Below are positions 1-11,900 of a DNA stretch of 48,844 bases, in pieces. Numbering within the stretch: the first letter of the stretch is position 1; each line of letters opens with the position of its first letter. This DNA is from Papiliotrema nemorosa (taxonomy: Eukaryota; Basidiomycota; Tremellomycetes; Tremellales; Rhynchogastremaceae). The stretch is taken from NCBI GenBank assembly GCA_032158125.1, contig JASKOT010000059.1, positions 1 through 48,844 of the forward strand, given 5' to 3'. The notes beneath the pieces were generated by a model. It ran no database searches, had not been told where the DNA came from, and worked only from the letters and a program-made list of their open reading frames with translations. The position numbers were made by a program, and so were the translations under genes.

Positions 1-115
1 CAAAAAACCACCCTATAACCCCAATTTTGTGGGCCCCCCAACCCCGGGCCAGTTTTTTTTGGGGGTTTTTCGGGGTTTGGGGGGCCGCGCCCCCCCCCCC
101 CCCCCCCCCCCCCGG
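1..115. other. Low-complexity contig edge
   Basis: The first bases are dominated by runs of A, C, G and T, ending in an uninterrupted run of 24 C at 90-113. Normal-looking sequence starts right after it. This pattern is typical of a low-quality or collapsed contig end. I see no gene in it and would not trust its exact sequence. Confidence 0.55.
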
Positions 116-1001
116 TCTTCCATCACGACAACACCGACCATCATCCCCCTATACTCGATAGACAGGTCAGGTTATACACAGACACTCCATCTACACACAA
201 CCTGGTACTGGTGTCTGCTCCTGCTTGAATCACTCGGCAGTCGTCGGCTCTCCCGCAAGACGCGTCGTTTGACATTCCCGACCTGACCGGTTGCCAAAGA
301 GGTCGATCAAACAACCACAACAACAGTAATCACCTCGGCTTCCCATCACCCCTTGCCTCCCTCCGTCTACTTACCCACGCTTTCACCGCGCGTTTCACAT
401 CCCCTCCCCTTCTCCGCGTTGATCGACCAGCTCGCCATCTTTGTTGACACTTCATTCAATCGCCCTCTCTTCTTCTTGACTCTGAGCTAGAGGGTTATGC
501 TTGCAGCGGGCGGTGGATATACTTGACACATTCACACAAGGCGGGAGCCCATTCTTGCCGCGTTGGGCAGCGTTGTTTGAGCTTGGAGGAGGAGGACGTA
601 TCTGCTTTAGGTTGTGAGTATCCACCTCCCTTTCCCAGTCATGCCATCGACATCTTACCCAACCCTACACAATCTCATCCTTTCTTCCCCTCTGTCCCCT
701 CTGTCCCCTCTCTGCACCCATCCATCATCTCTCTCTCCCATCGCAGTCAAGCTCCACCACATTCGTTTCCAACAAATCTTCTCTTTTTTGTTCTCACATA
801 CCCGTCATCCCGCCTCAACCCTGATTTTACGCCCTTGACATCTTTGTTGACCCCGACGTTGTTTGCCTCGATCAAGAATTCAGCTTATCCCTTTGTCTCT
901 TATAGCTCGATACACTCTTCACTTCGTATTCACTTTCGATTTGGACAGAAAGCTCTTCTTCACTACCGATATACCCCATCTTCCCATCGCAACATCCCCG
1001 C
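116..1001 (+). promoter_or_regulatory. Upstream region and probable 5' leader of the Kin4-like kinase gene
   Basis: No conserved coding sequence is visible here. From about 620 to 1000 the plus strand is strongly pyrimidine-rich, as in many fungal promoters and leaders. A donor-like GTGAGT at about 615 could begin a 5' UTR intron, but I cannot define its acceptor. Open frames in this stretch are low-complexity Ser/Pro/His strings without domain character. Confidence 0.4.
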
Positions 1002-4000
1002 ATGACAACTGTAGGCTACCGACCAATGTCTGACCCGTTTGCCCGCGACACGGCAACTCGGTACTCCACCCCTCCTTTGCCATACCCTTCCGACCAAGTC
1101 GTTGCTCCCATACCACCCTTCAAACCGCAACCTGCCGCTTCGTCCAATAGATCATCACCTGCAGCTCAATCGGGCAGGACACCACCAGTCGTGATGGATG
1201 ACTTTGGAGCCTACAAACCCACCGCTTCGACCTCTCACTCAACCTCGGCGGCCAAGGTACGATCACCACACTCTCCCAACGTCGTTGCTGCTGGTTCATA
1301 TGTCGACAACTCTGCCTCGACATCGGCCCAGCAAGCTCAGGCACAAAGGCATAGAAATCGACAATCACACAACCCTAGTGCAACCCTCGGCAGCGCTTCG
1401 CCGCCCAAGCCGGAATACCTGACCGACGAATACGTCTTACATCCCTCGGTATGGTCGTACAAACAAGCGCATCCGAAGCGTCCTATGGTGGGCTTTGGCC
1501 CGTATGTCTTACTGCAGACACTGGGGGAGGGAGAGTTTGGAAAGGTCAAGCTGGGTGTGCATACTCTGCACGGCGTAGAGTGCGCAATCAAGTTGATCAG
1601 GAGAGGAAGTCTGGAAGACGAGTCAAGAGCGAACAAAGTGGAGCGAGAGATCGACGTTCTCAAGGTGAGCAAGGATCCGTCATCACAGCTGATTACAGTC
1701 GCTCAAACACCCAAACATTGTCCGTATGTTTGATGTGATAGATACGGAAAAGTACATTGGTATCGTGCTCGAATTCGCCGGTGGTCAGTGGTTTGCGAGA
1801 CATCAGTATATTTACCGCTGACATGCAGGAGGGGAACTATTCGACCACATCCTGGCCAATCGTTACCTCAAAGAGCGCGACGCAGCCAAACTCTTTGCCC
1901 AACTCATCTCCGGTGTCGACTACCTCCACAAGAAGCACATAATTCACCGTGACCTCAAGCTCGAGAACCTATTACTCGACAAGAATCGGAATATCATCAT
2001 CACCGATTTTGGGTTTGCCAACCGCTTTGACCACGAGCAGGATGACCTAATGGCCACTTCATGTGGGTCGCCCTGTTACGCGGCGCCCGAGCTGGTTGTT
2101 TCAGAAGGTCTATATGTCGGATCCGCCGTCGACATCTGGTCCTGTGGTGTTATCCTCTACGCGATGCTGTCGGGGTACCTTCCATATGATGACGACCCAG
2201 CGAACCCCGACGGCGATAATATCAATTTGCTGTACAAGTACATCATGTCGACCAAACTCAACTTTCCTGATCACCTCTCGGAGTCTGTCAAAAGCTTGCT
2301 CGAGATCATGCTCGTGCCCGAGCCTGAGGACAGGTGCCGCATCACAGATATTATCAGTCATCCCTGGCTCGAAGCTCATCGGCATCTTTTCATTCGCTCC
2401 ATCCCAGAGCAGGAATACATCTTCCACGCTCGGATGGAGCAAAAGTCCTTGGCGGCACAAGCCGAGTTGGAAGCACGCCGCAAGGTTCAAAGAGATGCCA
2501 AAGATGCTATACGAGCTCAAAGGGCCATGGAGGCTATGGCTCGAAGCCAGAGTTCATTGCCTGGCTCAACAGTCACAGCCAGTATGCTCGACGATCATAG
2601 GAAAGCCCGTGCGACTCGTCACCATTCTGCGATGCCTGGCACGACTACTATGCCTCAATACCTCAATAACGCCGGCAGGAAAACTCCTCCCCTTGCCACT
2701 CGACAACCTCTTGCTGTACCTCCAGCTGTTCCTGCTGCTGCTCAGACCTCGCCCATCATTGCCGATGCTGCTGTTCTGTCCTCTAGCTCTTACCCTTCAA
2801 GGTCGATACCTGCCGAATCATCGATCCCCCTTGCTCCACCTGCTGTTCCATCAAGTGTTCCTTCGGCTGCTGCCTCGACAGATGCCGTCGAGAATGTCCC
2901 ATTGGAGGCGACTGCCCCTTCTACACCTTCGAAAAGAACATCCCCTCCTCGACCTCCTATGTCGGCCAACAAAAACCGTCATACTATTCAGGTGGAATAC
3001 GACGGCGAGGCGTCATACGAGAGGATGAAGCAGATTGCAACCGCGAGGAAGATTGCCGCTGGCGGTGCCTCGGTGCCTACACTTTCATTCACATCTGGTC
3101 CAAGCACGCAGTCCTCTCCAACGAAACGGGTATTGGAGCTGCAGGCGGCAACCAGCGACATCGAGATGGAGTCGGAATCGTCGGATCAAGGTCACACCCA
3201 AGAAGGCACTTTCGAGTCGTACAACGATATGTCCGAAGAGCCCACACCAGAGGCTTCGCATATCCTCACTCCTCCTGCCACGGCCGACCCGCCCATCGTC
3301 GTGGAAGCAGCACCCGAAACAACAGTACCTTCAACACCCACCAAGAAAGGCAAGGAGCCGGAAGAATTTACCTCGCCATCGACTCCTAAGGCCAGCAAAG
3401 CAGAGCCAGAAGATCTCCTGACACCCCGCGCCAATCCTGACACCACCCCTCGAGTCTTGGATGCACCTCGATCTGGCGGCAAGAGGTTCGACTCCATGCC
3501 AACGAGGTCTCACAACCTTCCTCCAGTGGAAACAGCACCCTTGCCCGCTGATCGAAGTGGACTCGATGCTGCTGGCTTGCCAAAGGTCCCTCCTCCGAAG
3601 AGAGAGCGCGGCCGAAAGGGCATGTCTCTTGACAAATTTGGCTTGGCCAAACTGCTTGGATCTGCGTATGGATCTTCCAGCGTGGATGTCAGCCGACCGC
3701 CCCCTTCAGCAGGTGCTGCAGCCGTAGCGCTGCAAAATGCTCAGATCGAGCCTGTCACAAAGGCGAAGAGGGGTTCATTGGTACGCCCCAAGACTGCTGG
3801 CGGAGAAGAACAGAAGAAGAACAGGAGAAAGACATTGCAGCTTATGGTCAACCGGTAAGCTGCGGTCTTATCATCACAAATACAGGCTAATGGCAGATCC
3901 TCATCTATCCGAGACGGCAAGAGCTCCACTACTGCTACTCCTTCAACCCCTGCACCACTATCAGCTCGAGATATGAACCCAGCGTCTACACCTATCATTC

Positions 4001-5507
4001 CTCAACCCTCCGTCTCAGCCAAAGCTGGACCGTCGCCGCCTATCATCGTGGAAGCAGAAGGCATACAGCCTACGCCTCCTGCTCATGGCCAGTCTGCAGC
4101 GTCTATTGTCACTGTCGACAACTTTGCAGCTCGACAAGCGGAAGCCCAAAAGCAGCCTGCCGCCAGCTCATCGGCAGCTAAGAAGGTTATGGACTGGTTC
4201 AGGCGTAAGTCGCTGGCCAAGGACACTCTCACCTCCATCAAGACTGGCGGTGTCAGATCCGACTCGACATCATCCTTTGTTCAAGTTTCGGATAGCCCTG
4301 TTCGAGCCGCTCGGGAGCATCGAAGTCAGAGCGCTGCCAACTTGGCCGCAGCGATGAGCAGCACAAGCAGTGTCGGTCACGTTCAAGAGACATCCAATGA
4401 AACCGATCCTCTGCCCGACTCTGCTACTTTACCCAAAGATCAAGCGGTTATTCAATCCTCTCGACCCGTACAAATAGCTTCTCCCGCACGGGTCCCGCTT
4501 GGTCCTGCCGCGAGCAAAACAAACATTGCTCCTGTTGCTACCGCTTCCTCGAACGACCTTCTCTCCCCTCCGCGAGGAGACACTCTACCAATGCCTCCTC
4601 GATCAAAGTCACTCGTACCCGATTCTGCCATGGGCCAACAAGCTGGTCCCGCCTCTACCATCATTCCCACCAAGGTGCCTCTACGCTCGTCACCTACAAA
4701 ATCAGCGGATGAGATCAAGATGCGGGTGCATACCGGTCTTGTTGATCAGTCAGCCTTGTCGTCTAAGAAACCCAGGGAGGTGATGGCTGAAGTCCTGCGG
4801 GTTCTGCAAGAGATGGGCATGGACATCAAGAAGGAGAACGAGTTTAGGTTGAGATGTACTCGAGCCAGAAAGCGCAAGTCGAGTGCGATCACTGGATTGG
4901 GGCTCGGCAGCGTGATGAGCGTTGGCAGTACCATGGGCACCCTGATGAGTCCAGCTTCTGTGCCCAAGGTCAGTCTTCTTTTTGCATTTGTCCTGACATT
5001 GCAATATTGACGATTAGACGGACGCCCGTGGCCTTCCCATGCCTTCCACGTCGAGCAGCGGTTTACTCTCAGGCGGAGGTCTGAAAGGCATGCTTTTGCG
5101 ACGAGGATCGTCTTACTCTTCGACGCACCCCAACCTCCCTCGTTCCGATTCAAATATCCTCGGCTCACCCTCTGCATCGTCGGCTGGATTCGGCTCTCCG
5201 ACCATGACGAGCAGCCCGAACCTGCACGAGCCGATCTATGGCGAGCATTCGTGAGTTGTCCCTTGAAGACGGAGCCCTAGCGTGACCTGACTTTTGCAGT
5301 ATCGACAGCGGCGATGAAGTGAAGTTTGTGGTCGAGCTTTGTCGAATGAAGAACCTGCCAGGACTCTATCTTCTCACCATCAAGCGATTACGAGGCAATG
5401 TATGGAGCTTCAAATTCATCTACCAAACCACCATCGAGTGAGCATCACGCTATTATGTGCTATTGTATGCTGACGATTTCAGGCGATGTCTGACCCTCAC
5501 CCATTAA
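1002..5507 (+). CDS. KIN4: Ser/Thr protein kinase of the Kin4 (CAMKL) family with C-terminal KA1-like domain
   Basis: The spliced model has seven exons: 1002-1664, 1699-1783, 1829-3854, 3897-4968, 5018-5250, 5300-5437 and 5483-5507, giving 1413 residues. The catalytic domain (about 167-430) shows GEGEFGKV, the AIK lysine, HRDLKLEN near 290, ITDFGFAN near 308 and the activation segment [15 protein letters not shown]. The insert [18 protein letters not shown] is shared with yeast Kin4. In budding yeast, Kin4 is the spindle position checkpoint kinase that protects the Bfa1-Bub2 GAP and so restrains the Tem1 GTPase. A long Ser/Pro/Ala-rich region follows. The last ~50 residues contain [20 protein letters not shown], which resembles a KA1 membrane-binding domain. 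The exon 2/3 junction could shift by a few bases; alternatives change only the number of Gly residues. Kin1-type identity is less likely because the catalytic domain fits Kin4 better. Confidence 0.88.
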
Positions 5508-5960
5508 TCGAGTCAACTGTATCACGATGTCACAAACGCGCCCTCGACCATGTATCAGACACCTCAATCAGTTTACGGAACAGCATACACGCAGCAACAA
5601 GACTTTGGAGTCTATTCGACCCAAGATCGTCCATTCATTCATCACCCCTGCCTCACAACGATTGGCGCTTTCACTTCTGTACATAATACTTTTCGCTTTA
5701 CTATCAATATCATTGGCAACTTTGCTCTTCTCCATTTCTCGTTGTTAGTCTTTCTGACCATACTCTTCTACTTTATTTTGCATTTACTCTTTCTCTTTCA
5801 ATGCCCGCCTTCGTCATGATTTGTCTATTCGTAATAGTGCTGGAGGACGGATGAGCGGAAAATAACTCATAGAGTGATGCGAGATTGTCACGACGACATG
5901 CCATGACAGGCTTCATGAGAGAGTCTACAGTGTGCATGTCCAGACGATACTCCAAAGTAC
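5508..5960. other. Intergenic, convergent 3' ends of KIN4 and MMM1
   Basis: This 453-base stretch lies between two convergent stop codons. It is T-rich and pyrimidine-rich on the plus strand, as expected of 3' UTRs. I see no coding potential, RNA gene or repeat in it. Confidence 0.6.
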
Positions 5961-7626
5961 TCAACTCTGCGCATTGAGAGCTCCCACTCTTCGCTGATCG
6001 TACGCTTGTGCGTACCCTGGTGTGGCGGGTTGACTAGCGAATTGACCCCTAAACCTAAACTGGGACGATTCCGTAGCACTAGGTGGAGCCAACGGACCAC
6101 GAGCAGACGAAGATGCCATCGAGGGTGCAGAGGGCCGGACAGCTTGCGAAGCGTAATCTGATGATGGAGGTTGTGTGCGTCGCGGTTGGGGTGTCACTAA
6201 TGGTGTGTTGCCAAGTGATGGAGTGTATCCGGGGAATCCAGCTGGCATGACAATCTTCTTTGGACTTTTTGGACTTCTCGGACTCGTCGGTACAGTCGCT
6301 GAGACTTGGCTCGCGGCCGAGGTAGATGGGGCAGAGTGTTCGTCGGGTATTGGTACGCCTACGAGGTCATCTACCATTTGACTGACGCCTTTACGTAGAG
6401 CATCGCTCATGGCATCGACGGCGCTCTCGCCGAGGTCATTGATGAGTGGTGTAGAGGAGATGGACGGGGTGAGGATACGTGGAAGGGCGAGGGAGATGTG
6501 ATGTGGGTGGACCAGCTTGTCTTGGAGAGCAGCGCGAAGTCGAGAGACGATGAGTTGCTCGAGTTTGGGCACGTCTAGAGGGTCAGAAACTATTGTTGGA
6601 GCTGATGTGAGATCTGCTCACCTTGTAGCTTGGCTCTGCTACCTAGCAGAGTAGTGGTCTTCAAGTTGAGATGAAAGTCGGGTAAGAGGCAAGCATGTAG
6701 ATGTTGTCGCTCTCGACGTGGATCGTGAATTTCGATACTTAGCTGAAGAGATCAGCCCCATCACACAAGGAGGTATTTGATATAGCTCACAGTACCGCCA
6801 ATAGAGACAAGTTCGACCCCTAGTGCTACCGGAAGGACGGCAAAACGAGGTCGGGGGAAGTTGATGAGCACAGATGTCGAGAGGGACAGGGAGATTGAGT
6901 CGGTATAGTCGATATCAATCTCGGCTCGCTGGGAGTCAGCTACAGTCATCATTGTTGGGGCTGACCGGCTCACGATATGACCGAGTCCATCGGCAGGCCG
7001 TATTCTAGCATTCGAGAGGAGCGGGAATGAGTTGCCCAATGAGAGCGCGGTGACTTGTATAGGATCCTGGATCATCAGCCAAGAGCAAAGGGCATTGGGC
7101 GATGGAACGTACCAGCCATGACATTGTGCTGTTATCCGGGTTCAACCATTTCTCTATACGCTGTCTCGCCCCTTCTTCCCCGCCCTCCGACAACAGATCG
7201 TTCCTATATCCTTGCAGGATCTGCTAATCAGCGCGTCGAATCTATGGCACGGTCTCGGCTGACCTGTGCGAAAAGAGCGTTTAACCAATCTGTCGATTCT
7301 GCCGGATGCGTAGCCATATCATACCCCGTCTTCCCCAGTATTTGACTCGGCGGCGGCGGAGGTACATCCGTCGTCGACAACTTAGACCTCTGCAGGTTAG
7401 CATGATCCATGTAACGCTTCGCGCGCTTGCGCACCTTTTCTCGTTGAGCTCGGCGTTCTTTCCATCCTTGTTCATCTATCGGTTCGGCGGGAGAGAATAC
7501 CACATATCGGATAAACAACAGTACGATCAGTAAGAAAGACGCTTGACCGAGGATGAATCCCTGGGTAAAGGTCCAACTCGAGGTGGTAGTCTGGGGAGGC
7601 GATATGAGAGCCGGGGTGGACGTCAT
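5961..7626 (-). CDS. MMM1: Mmm1, ER-membrane SMP subunit of the ERMES complex
   Basis: The exons, in transcript order, are 7626-7264, 7220-7113, 7066-6974, 6928-6791, 6742-6622 and 6574-5961, giving 478 residues. Residues 18-44 (SWTFTQGFILGQ followed by a long hydrophobic stretch) are the classic Mmm1 luminal/transmembrane signature. From about 110 the SMP domain begins (STDWLNALFAQ) and runs through SISLSLSTSVLINFPRPRF and LPDFHLNLKTTTLLG to LALPRIL. Mmm1 anchors ERMES in the ER and transfers phospholipid to mitochondria together with Mdm10, Mdm12 and Mdm34. A Ser/Pro/Ala-rich tail of about 150 residues follows the SMP domain and is longer than in yeast. The intron 6929-6973 is 45 nt and stop-free; splicing it gives the better family alignment. 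The gene is divergent from the LYR-protein gene, with 352 nt between start codons. Confidence 0.93.
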
Positions 7627-7978
7627 CGTCGTTGCGTCTTGATAGGATGCTCCCTCTTCGGTAGTACGGTTAATGGAGTCTTTGGCGATATGGAATGTCT
7701 ATGATTCGTTGCTGATGTCCATACTGCTGGTCGTGATCAACGGGAAGGCGTTGGAGTCTCTCGAAAGGGGTTCAAGTGATCAAGGATATGCGGCCAGTCT
7801 CAAGTTTCAAGTTGCAGTCGGTGTGCGGAGATAACGGAGATCTCCGTTCCGCTCCCCCCCCCCCCGCCCCCCCTCGTTGCATCATCGGAGTCTATCGGTC
7901 CGACGTCGATTATCATGAGAATCAACGCAACAGGTCATCTTCTACATCGAAACGTCTTGAACAACGATTCAGACCAAC
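7627..7978. promoter_or_regulatory. Divergent promoter region of MMM1 and the LYR-protein gene
   Basis: This 352-base region separates two start codons on opposite strands, and both genes encode mitochondrial-biology proteins. It contains a C-rich run interrupted once by G at about 7854-7873. I see no coding sequence or recognisable operator. Confidence 0.5.
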
Positions 7979-8572
7979 ATGCGAAGTCTGATATCCAGCT
8001 CTGCGACGTTGAAGAGTCTGCTCTCTAGTCGGGGAATAATGGGTCGAACAAATTGGCGATTCGCATCGACTGTCACGCCGGAACAACCTCAAAGTCCAGA
8101 TCAACAAATCCCAGCGATCCAGGCAGATCGAGAGTTGAGACTCAGCGCAATAAAGTTGTACAAGGAGGTGAGCTGACTATTTCCGACGAGAATCAAAGAT
8201 TGACGTGAAGCTACACCGCTTAGGCCGAGACTAGTATGTTTCTATGCCTGAGCTCACCATTGAAAGCTGATAGATAGCCCTGATCCAGCATACGAGTTCA
8301 ATAAACGCCTACGACGAATCTTTGAAAGTCAGTATAATCTCAGACAGGGACAAAGAGCCTCGTCGGTCGCTGATGGGCAGAAAACGCAAAGTTGACCAGC
8401 GTACAAGCTGTCAAGGAACAATTAGCCATGGGAGAACACGTCAAAAAGGGTCAGCACACACCCCTGCCAAACATCGAGGTGACTGACGTTGACAGAGGTG
8501 CTTGCCATGCTCTCCCTCAAGAAGTTTAGGCATCTCCGACGATCATATTACGCCAATGATGGTCCTCGATGA
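7979..8572 (+). CDS. Mitochondrial LYR-motif protein, ETFRF1/LYRM5 type
   Basis: Five exons (7979-8167, 8211-8233, 8278-8327, 8381-8449, 8496-8572) give 135 residues. The N-terminus is basic and hydroxylated, as in a mitochondrial targeting sequence. The core reads LYKELHRLGRDYPDPAYEF, then RLRRIFEKNAKLTS, EQLAMGEHVKKEVLAML and a C-terminal KKFRHLRRSYY. This matches the LYRM5/ETFRF1 subfamily, including LYK in place of LYR and the conserved LGRDYP. Human ETFRF1 binds the electron transfer flavoprotein and removes its FAD; LYR proteins generally partner with the mitochondrial acyl carrier protein. Exons 2-4 are only 23, 50 and 69 nt, so simple ORF calling finds just the N-terminal part. A later start at the MGRTNWRF methionine would leave a shorter presequence. 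Confidence 0.85.
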
Positions 8573-8940
8573 TCATGTTACGCCTGGAACGGAACCTCAC
8601 TCGCCTCTCTTCTGCTGGCTATCATGATACTTGCTCTTACCTACTCTTCCTCGACTCGTACCCCTTATTTGTATTCGACCATTATCCTCTTGTTGTGTGC
8701 TTTCAGCTCTGTTCCGTAGAAGATTCGAAATTCATTATAGTACAGCGAATACGGAGATCCCTTGACGATATGCAACACGTAATACATCCGAGCCAATCGT
8801 CAAGATCGTTAATGGTATAATGGTATAAAGATGCGAGGTATCATAATTAAGCGTCCTACTTCCTTTTCTGCATGTGTTTGCTCTGCACTCTCCCCTCGCT
8901 GCAATGTCAGCTTATGTTCCATTGGCTAGACTCGGATCAC
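8573..8940. other. Intergenic, convergent 3' ends of the LYR-protein gene and UTP20
   Basis: This 368-base A/T-richer segment lies between two convergent stop codons. An open frame of 83 codons at 8569-8820 has no family resemblance and begins inside the LYR gene's stop region. I see nothing else in it. Confidence 0.6.
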
Positions 8941-11900
8941 TCACGCAAAAGCCTTGACTCGACGCTTCTTCGAGTCCTTTTTGATAGCTCCCTTCTTACT
9001 CTTCCTCTCTGCCCAGGCCTTGGGATCAGAGACCGCCTGTTCATCAGCAAGTGTCTTCGAACAGACTCATGATCGCTTACAAGTCTGTTTCTGGCGTCCC
9101 GTCTCTCCTCTCGTTTCTCGGTGACCTTTCGGCGCATACCTTCCCACACTTTGGAGAATTCGGTGGTGCCCACCTTGGTCTGCACAAAGTCTCGAACCTC
9201 GGTGGCCAATTGCTTGAGATCGTCTGGTGGTCAGTACATCGCCAACGGGCAAAGCAGTCCACTGACCCATTTGAGATCCAGCTTCCACGGCGAGATCCCC
9301 CGATTCGTCGAGGATACGGTGGATGGGATTGAGGACATGCAACAAAAATCGGCGAGCTTGTCTCACGTCGAGGTGCTCCAAGACACCGGCAAAGAATCGG
9401 AGGATCGACATAAGAGGAACCGCCCAATGAGTCTGCATCATGTCAGCGATCAAGGACATCAGGAGGTCACGAGCAAGACTCACGCTAGATACGGACACAG
9501 CATTTGGAGGTGGTCGATGCACAATGACATGTCGCGCGACAAACGACATTCTCGACATGAGCCACGCCAGACTACCACCATGTGTAGGGCTCGTCTCCTC
9601 GTCTGCCTCGACGTCGACTTCATCGTGGCCATTTGATGTTTCCGCATTGGACTAAGATCAGCGATGCCCCACTTATCTCATTCAGAACACCTACCGCCCA
9701 TCTCTTTGCGATGTTCCAGAGAAGCTTGACCAGCTGATCAGCGAGTTTGCCATCAACGGGCAACGATTCGCCGTCAGCAGTCTTGCTCCCTTGCAACAAG
9801 ATACAGCCCTTCCGAGCGACATCAAGACATTGCTCATCGTCCAGCTTGTCAGGCGAGGCGGTCATGATGGCGCCGATGGCTCGCGCTGCTGCAAGTCGGA
9901 CCCAATCGTGCGGGAAGAGCAAGTGCTCAATGACATCGTTCCACCCGACCGAGACTTCCGAAGTGACCTTGAGCGCTTTGCCTACAGCCACAAGCGCATG
10001 GTGCGGAACGGTATAGTCGAGATCGATCGAGGCAAATGCTGAATCATCCGACTCCGCCTTGGCAAGCGCAAGTGCACTGTCGTGAATGACGGGCACCGCG
10101 CAAGATATCATTTCGGCGACGATTCCTGCATCTACGTCCTTCACATCGGCGAGTAGACCAAAGACCGCGAGCGATGCGCCGGCAAGAGCAGACTGCTCAG
10201 CTCTCGCCTCCACCCAGCTCTTGAGCACTGATACCATCTTATCCAATCTCTCCACGCTGAGTCGAGCAAATAGCACTTGCAACAGTGCACCCGCCATTCG
10301 TCGACATTTCTCGACTTCGTCATTGGCGATCACCGCTACTAGAGCGACAAAGAAAAGGCCGGCATATTCCTGCACAAGCTCGTCGGTGAATTTGATGAAG
10401 ACCGTCGACAGAAACTCCATGACCGAAATTCGGCCGCTTTCGTACACATAGTCCAGATTTTGAGCCAGGAAGGTCATTTGCGAGCGGATCCGACCCTTGC
10501 CCTGTGGATAATCCAGCAAGAAGGCCATAAGAACACCTCGACACAGGTCCTGCACATGGGTGGACTGGTTCGTGACCATAATGGAGGGCACACTACCCAT
10601 GAGATCGTAAATCTCTGGAACGACCATTTTCTTCGTAATGACTGATCGAAGGACGGCAAATATAGCAGCTTGTCGATCCGTCTCCTCCAAATCTGGCGAG
10701 ATGACACTCAGCAGGTATCGCAATTGAGAATCGGTCAATTGAGCGTCCTTGCAATCCCGAAGAATGACAGCCAGTGTCTTGAGCGCGGTTTGCGAAACTT
10801 CCGTCTCGGCCGTCCCACCCTGTTGCTTGATGATTCGGAAGATGTTTGTGACAAATGACGGCAGCGCAGTCTCGACCTGGGGGATCGGACAACGAGCAAT
10901 TGCTGCAGACGCCTTCAACGCAAGAAGCAAGACAGAAGCGGTTGGCGAGTAGAGTGTATTACCGATGGCGTTGACCAGGGGTCCGAGCCGGGACAGTATG
11001 TCGAGATTCTCAAACTCAAACTTGCCCCGACGAAAAGCAGTCACGAAAAGGTCGAGACCGAAAGCGACAAACTTATAGGCGTTGAGGTGGTAGAAATCGT
11101 CTTGCGCTGCCTTGTTCCGCTTCATTTCCACTCGGTAGGCATCCAGGGTCTGGCTGGTCGGAGCCGCCTTTCTCTTTGGTTGCAAGTATGCCGAGTTGCC
11201 ACTGATGAGCGAATGACACAAAGTCAGGACATCCTCGGGGGGAACTCGAGGGTTGGCGTTGAGTCCTAGAGCGACTCGACGCAAAGCCTCGTCGACATGG
11301 GCCATTGTCTTGACCGATTGCGAGGCGTGCATCACTTCTCTGATTGGCGCAATGACGGTCGATATCTTTGCAGGCGAGACCAGGCGAGATAGCAATTGGA
11401 AGGTGTCGTAACCTCGGGATGTGGCACCTCGTACCTCACGCATCTTTGTCTTGTACCCTTCGTCTGCTGCATCTTTGCCCGATTCTCCCCAGACCACTTC
11501 GGCCGAGATCCGAATAGCATCATTGACTGCGTCGTCCAGATCGCTGAAACGGTCGGCCGCCTCTGAAGTAGCAAGAACAAGAATCGAATGAGTGACCACT
11601 GCCGCGACATGGAGTTGTGGCCCACGTTGAAGTGCGGTCTTAATTTCTGCGAGAACTCTGCTGAGCCACTCTGGTCCGAGAAAAACGACAATTTTGCCCA
11701 TGGTATCTCGAGCGATATCTCGCGTGTCTTGATCTCGGCTTCTTAGGATCGAGCAAACGATAGTGATGACTCGCAAAATTTCGTTGCTGGCTACCTCATC
11801 CGAAAGTTGTTTGGCAAGCTTGACCGTAGGCAGCGCAAGGGGAATCCGGATGCTGTCTTCGTTCTCATCTTTTTGCGAGACGAATTTCGTCAAAGACGGG

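Noticed and set aside
2063..3028. 321-codon plus-strand frame inside the kinase gene
   Set aside because: It overlaps the Kin4-like exon 3 in another frame, is Leu/Arg-rich in the pattern of a frame shadow, and has no domain signature.
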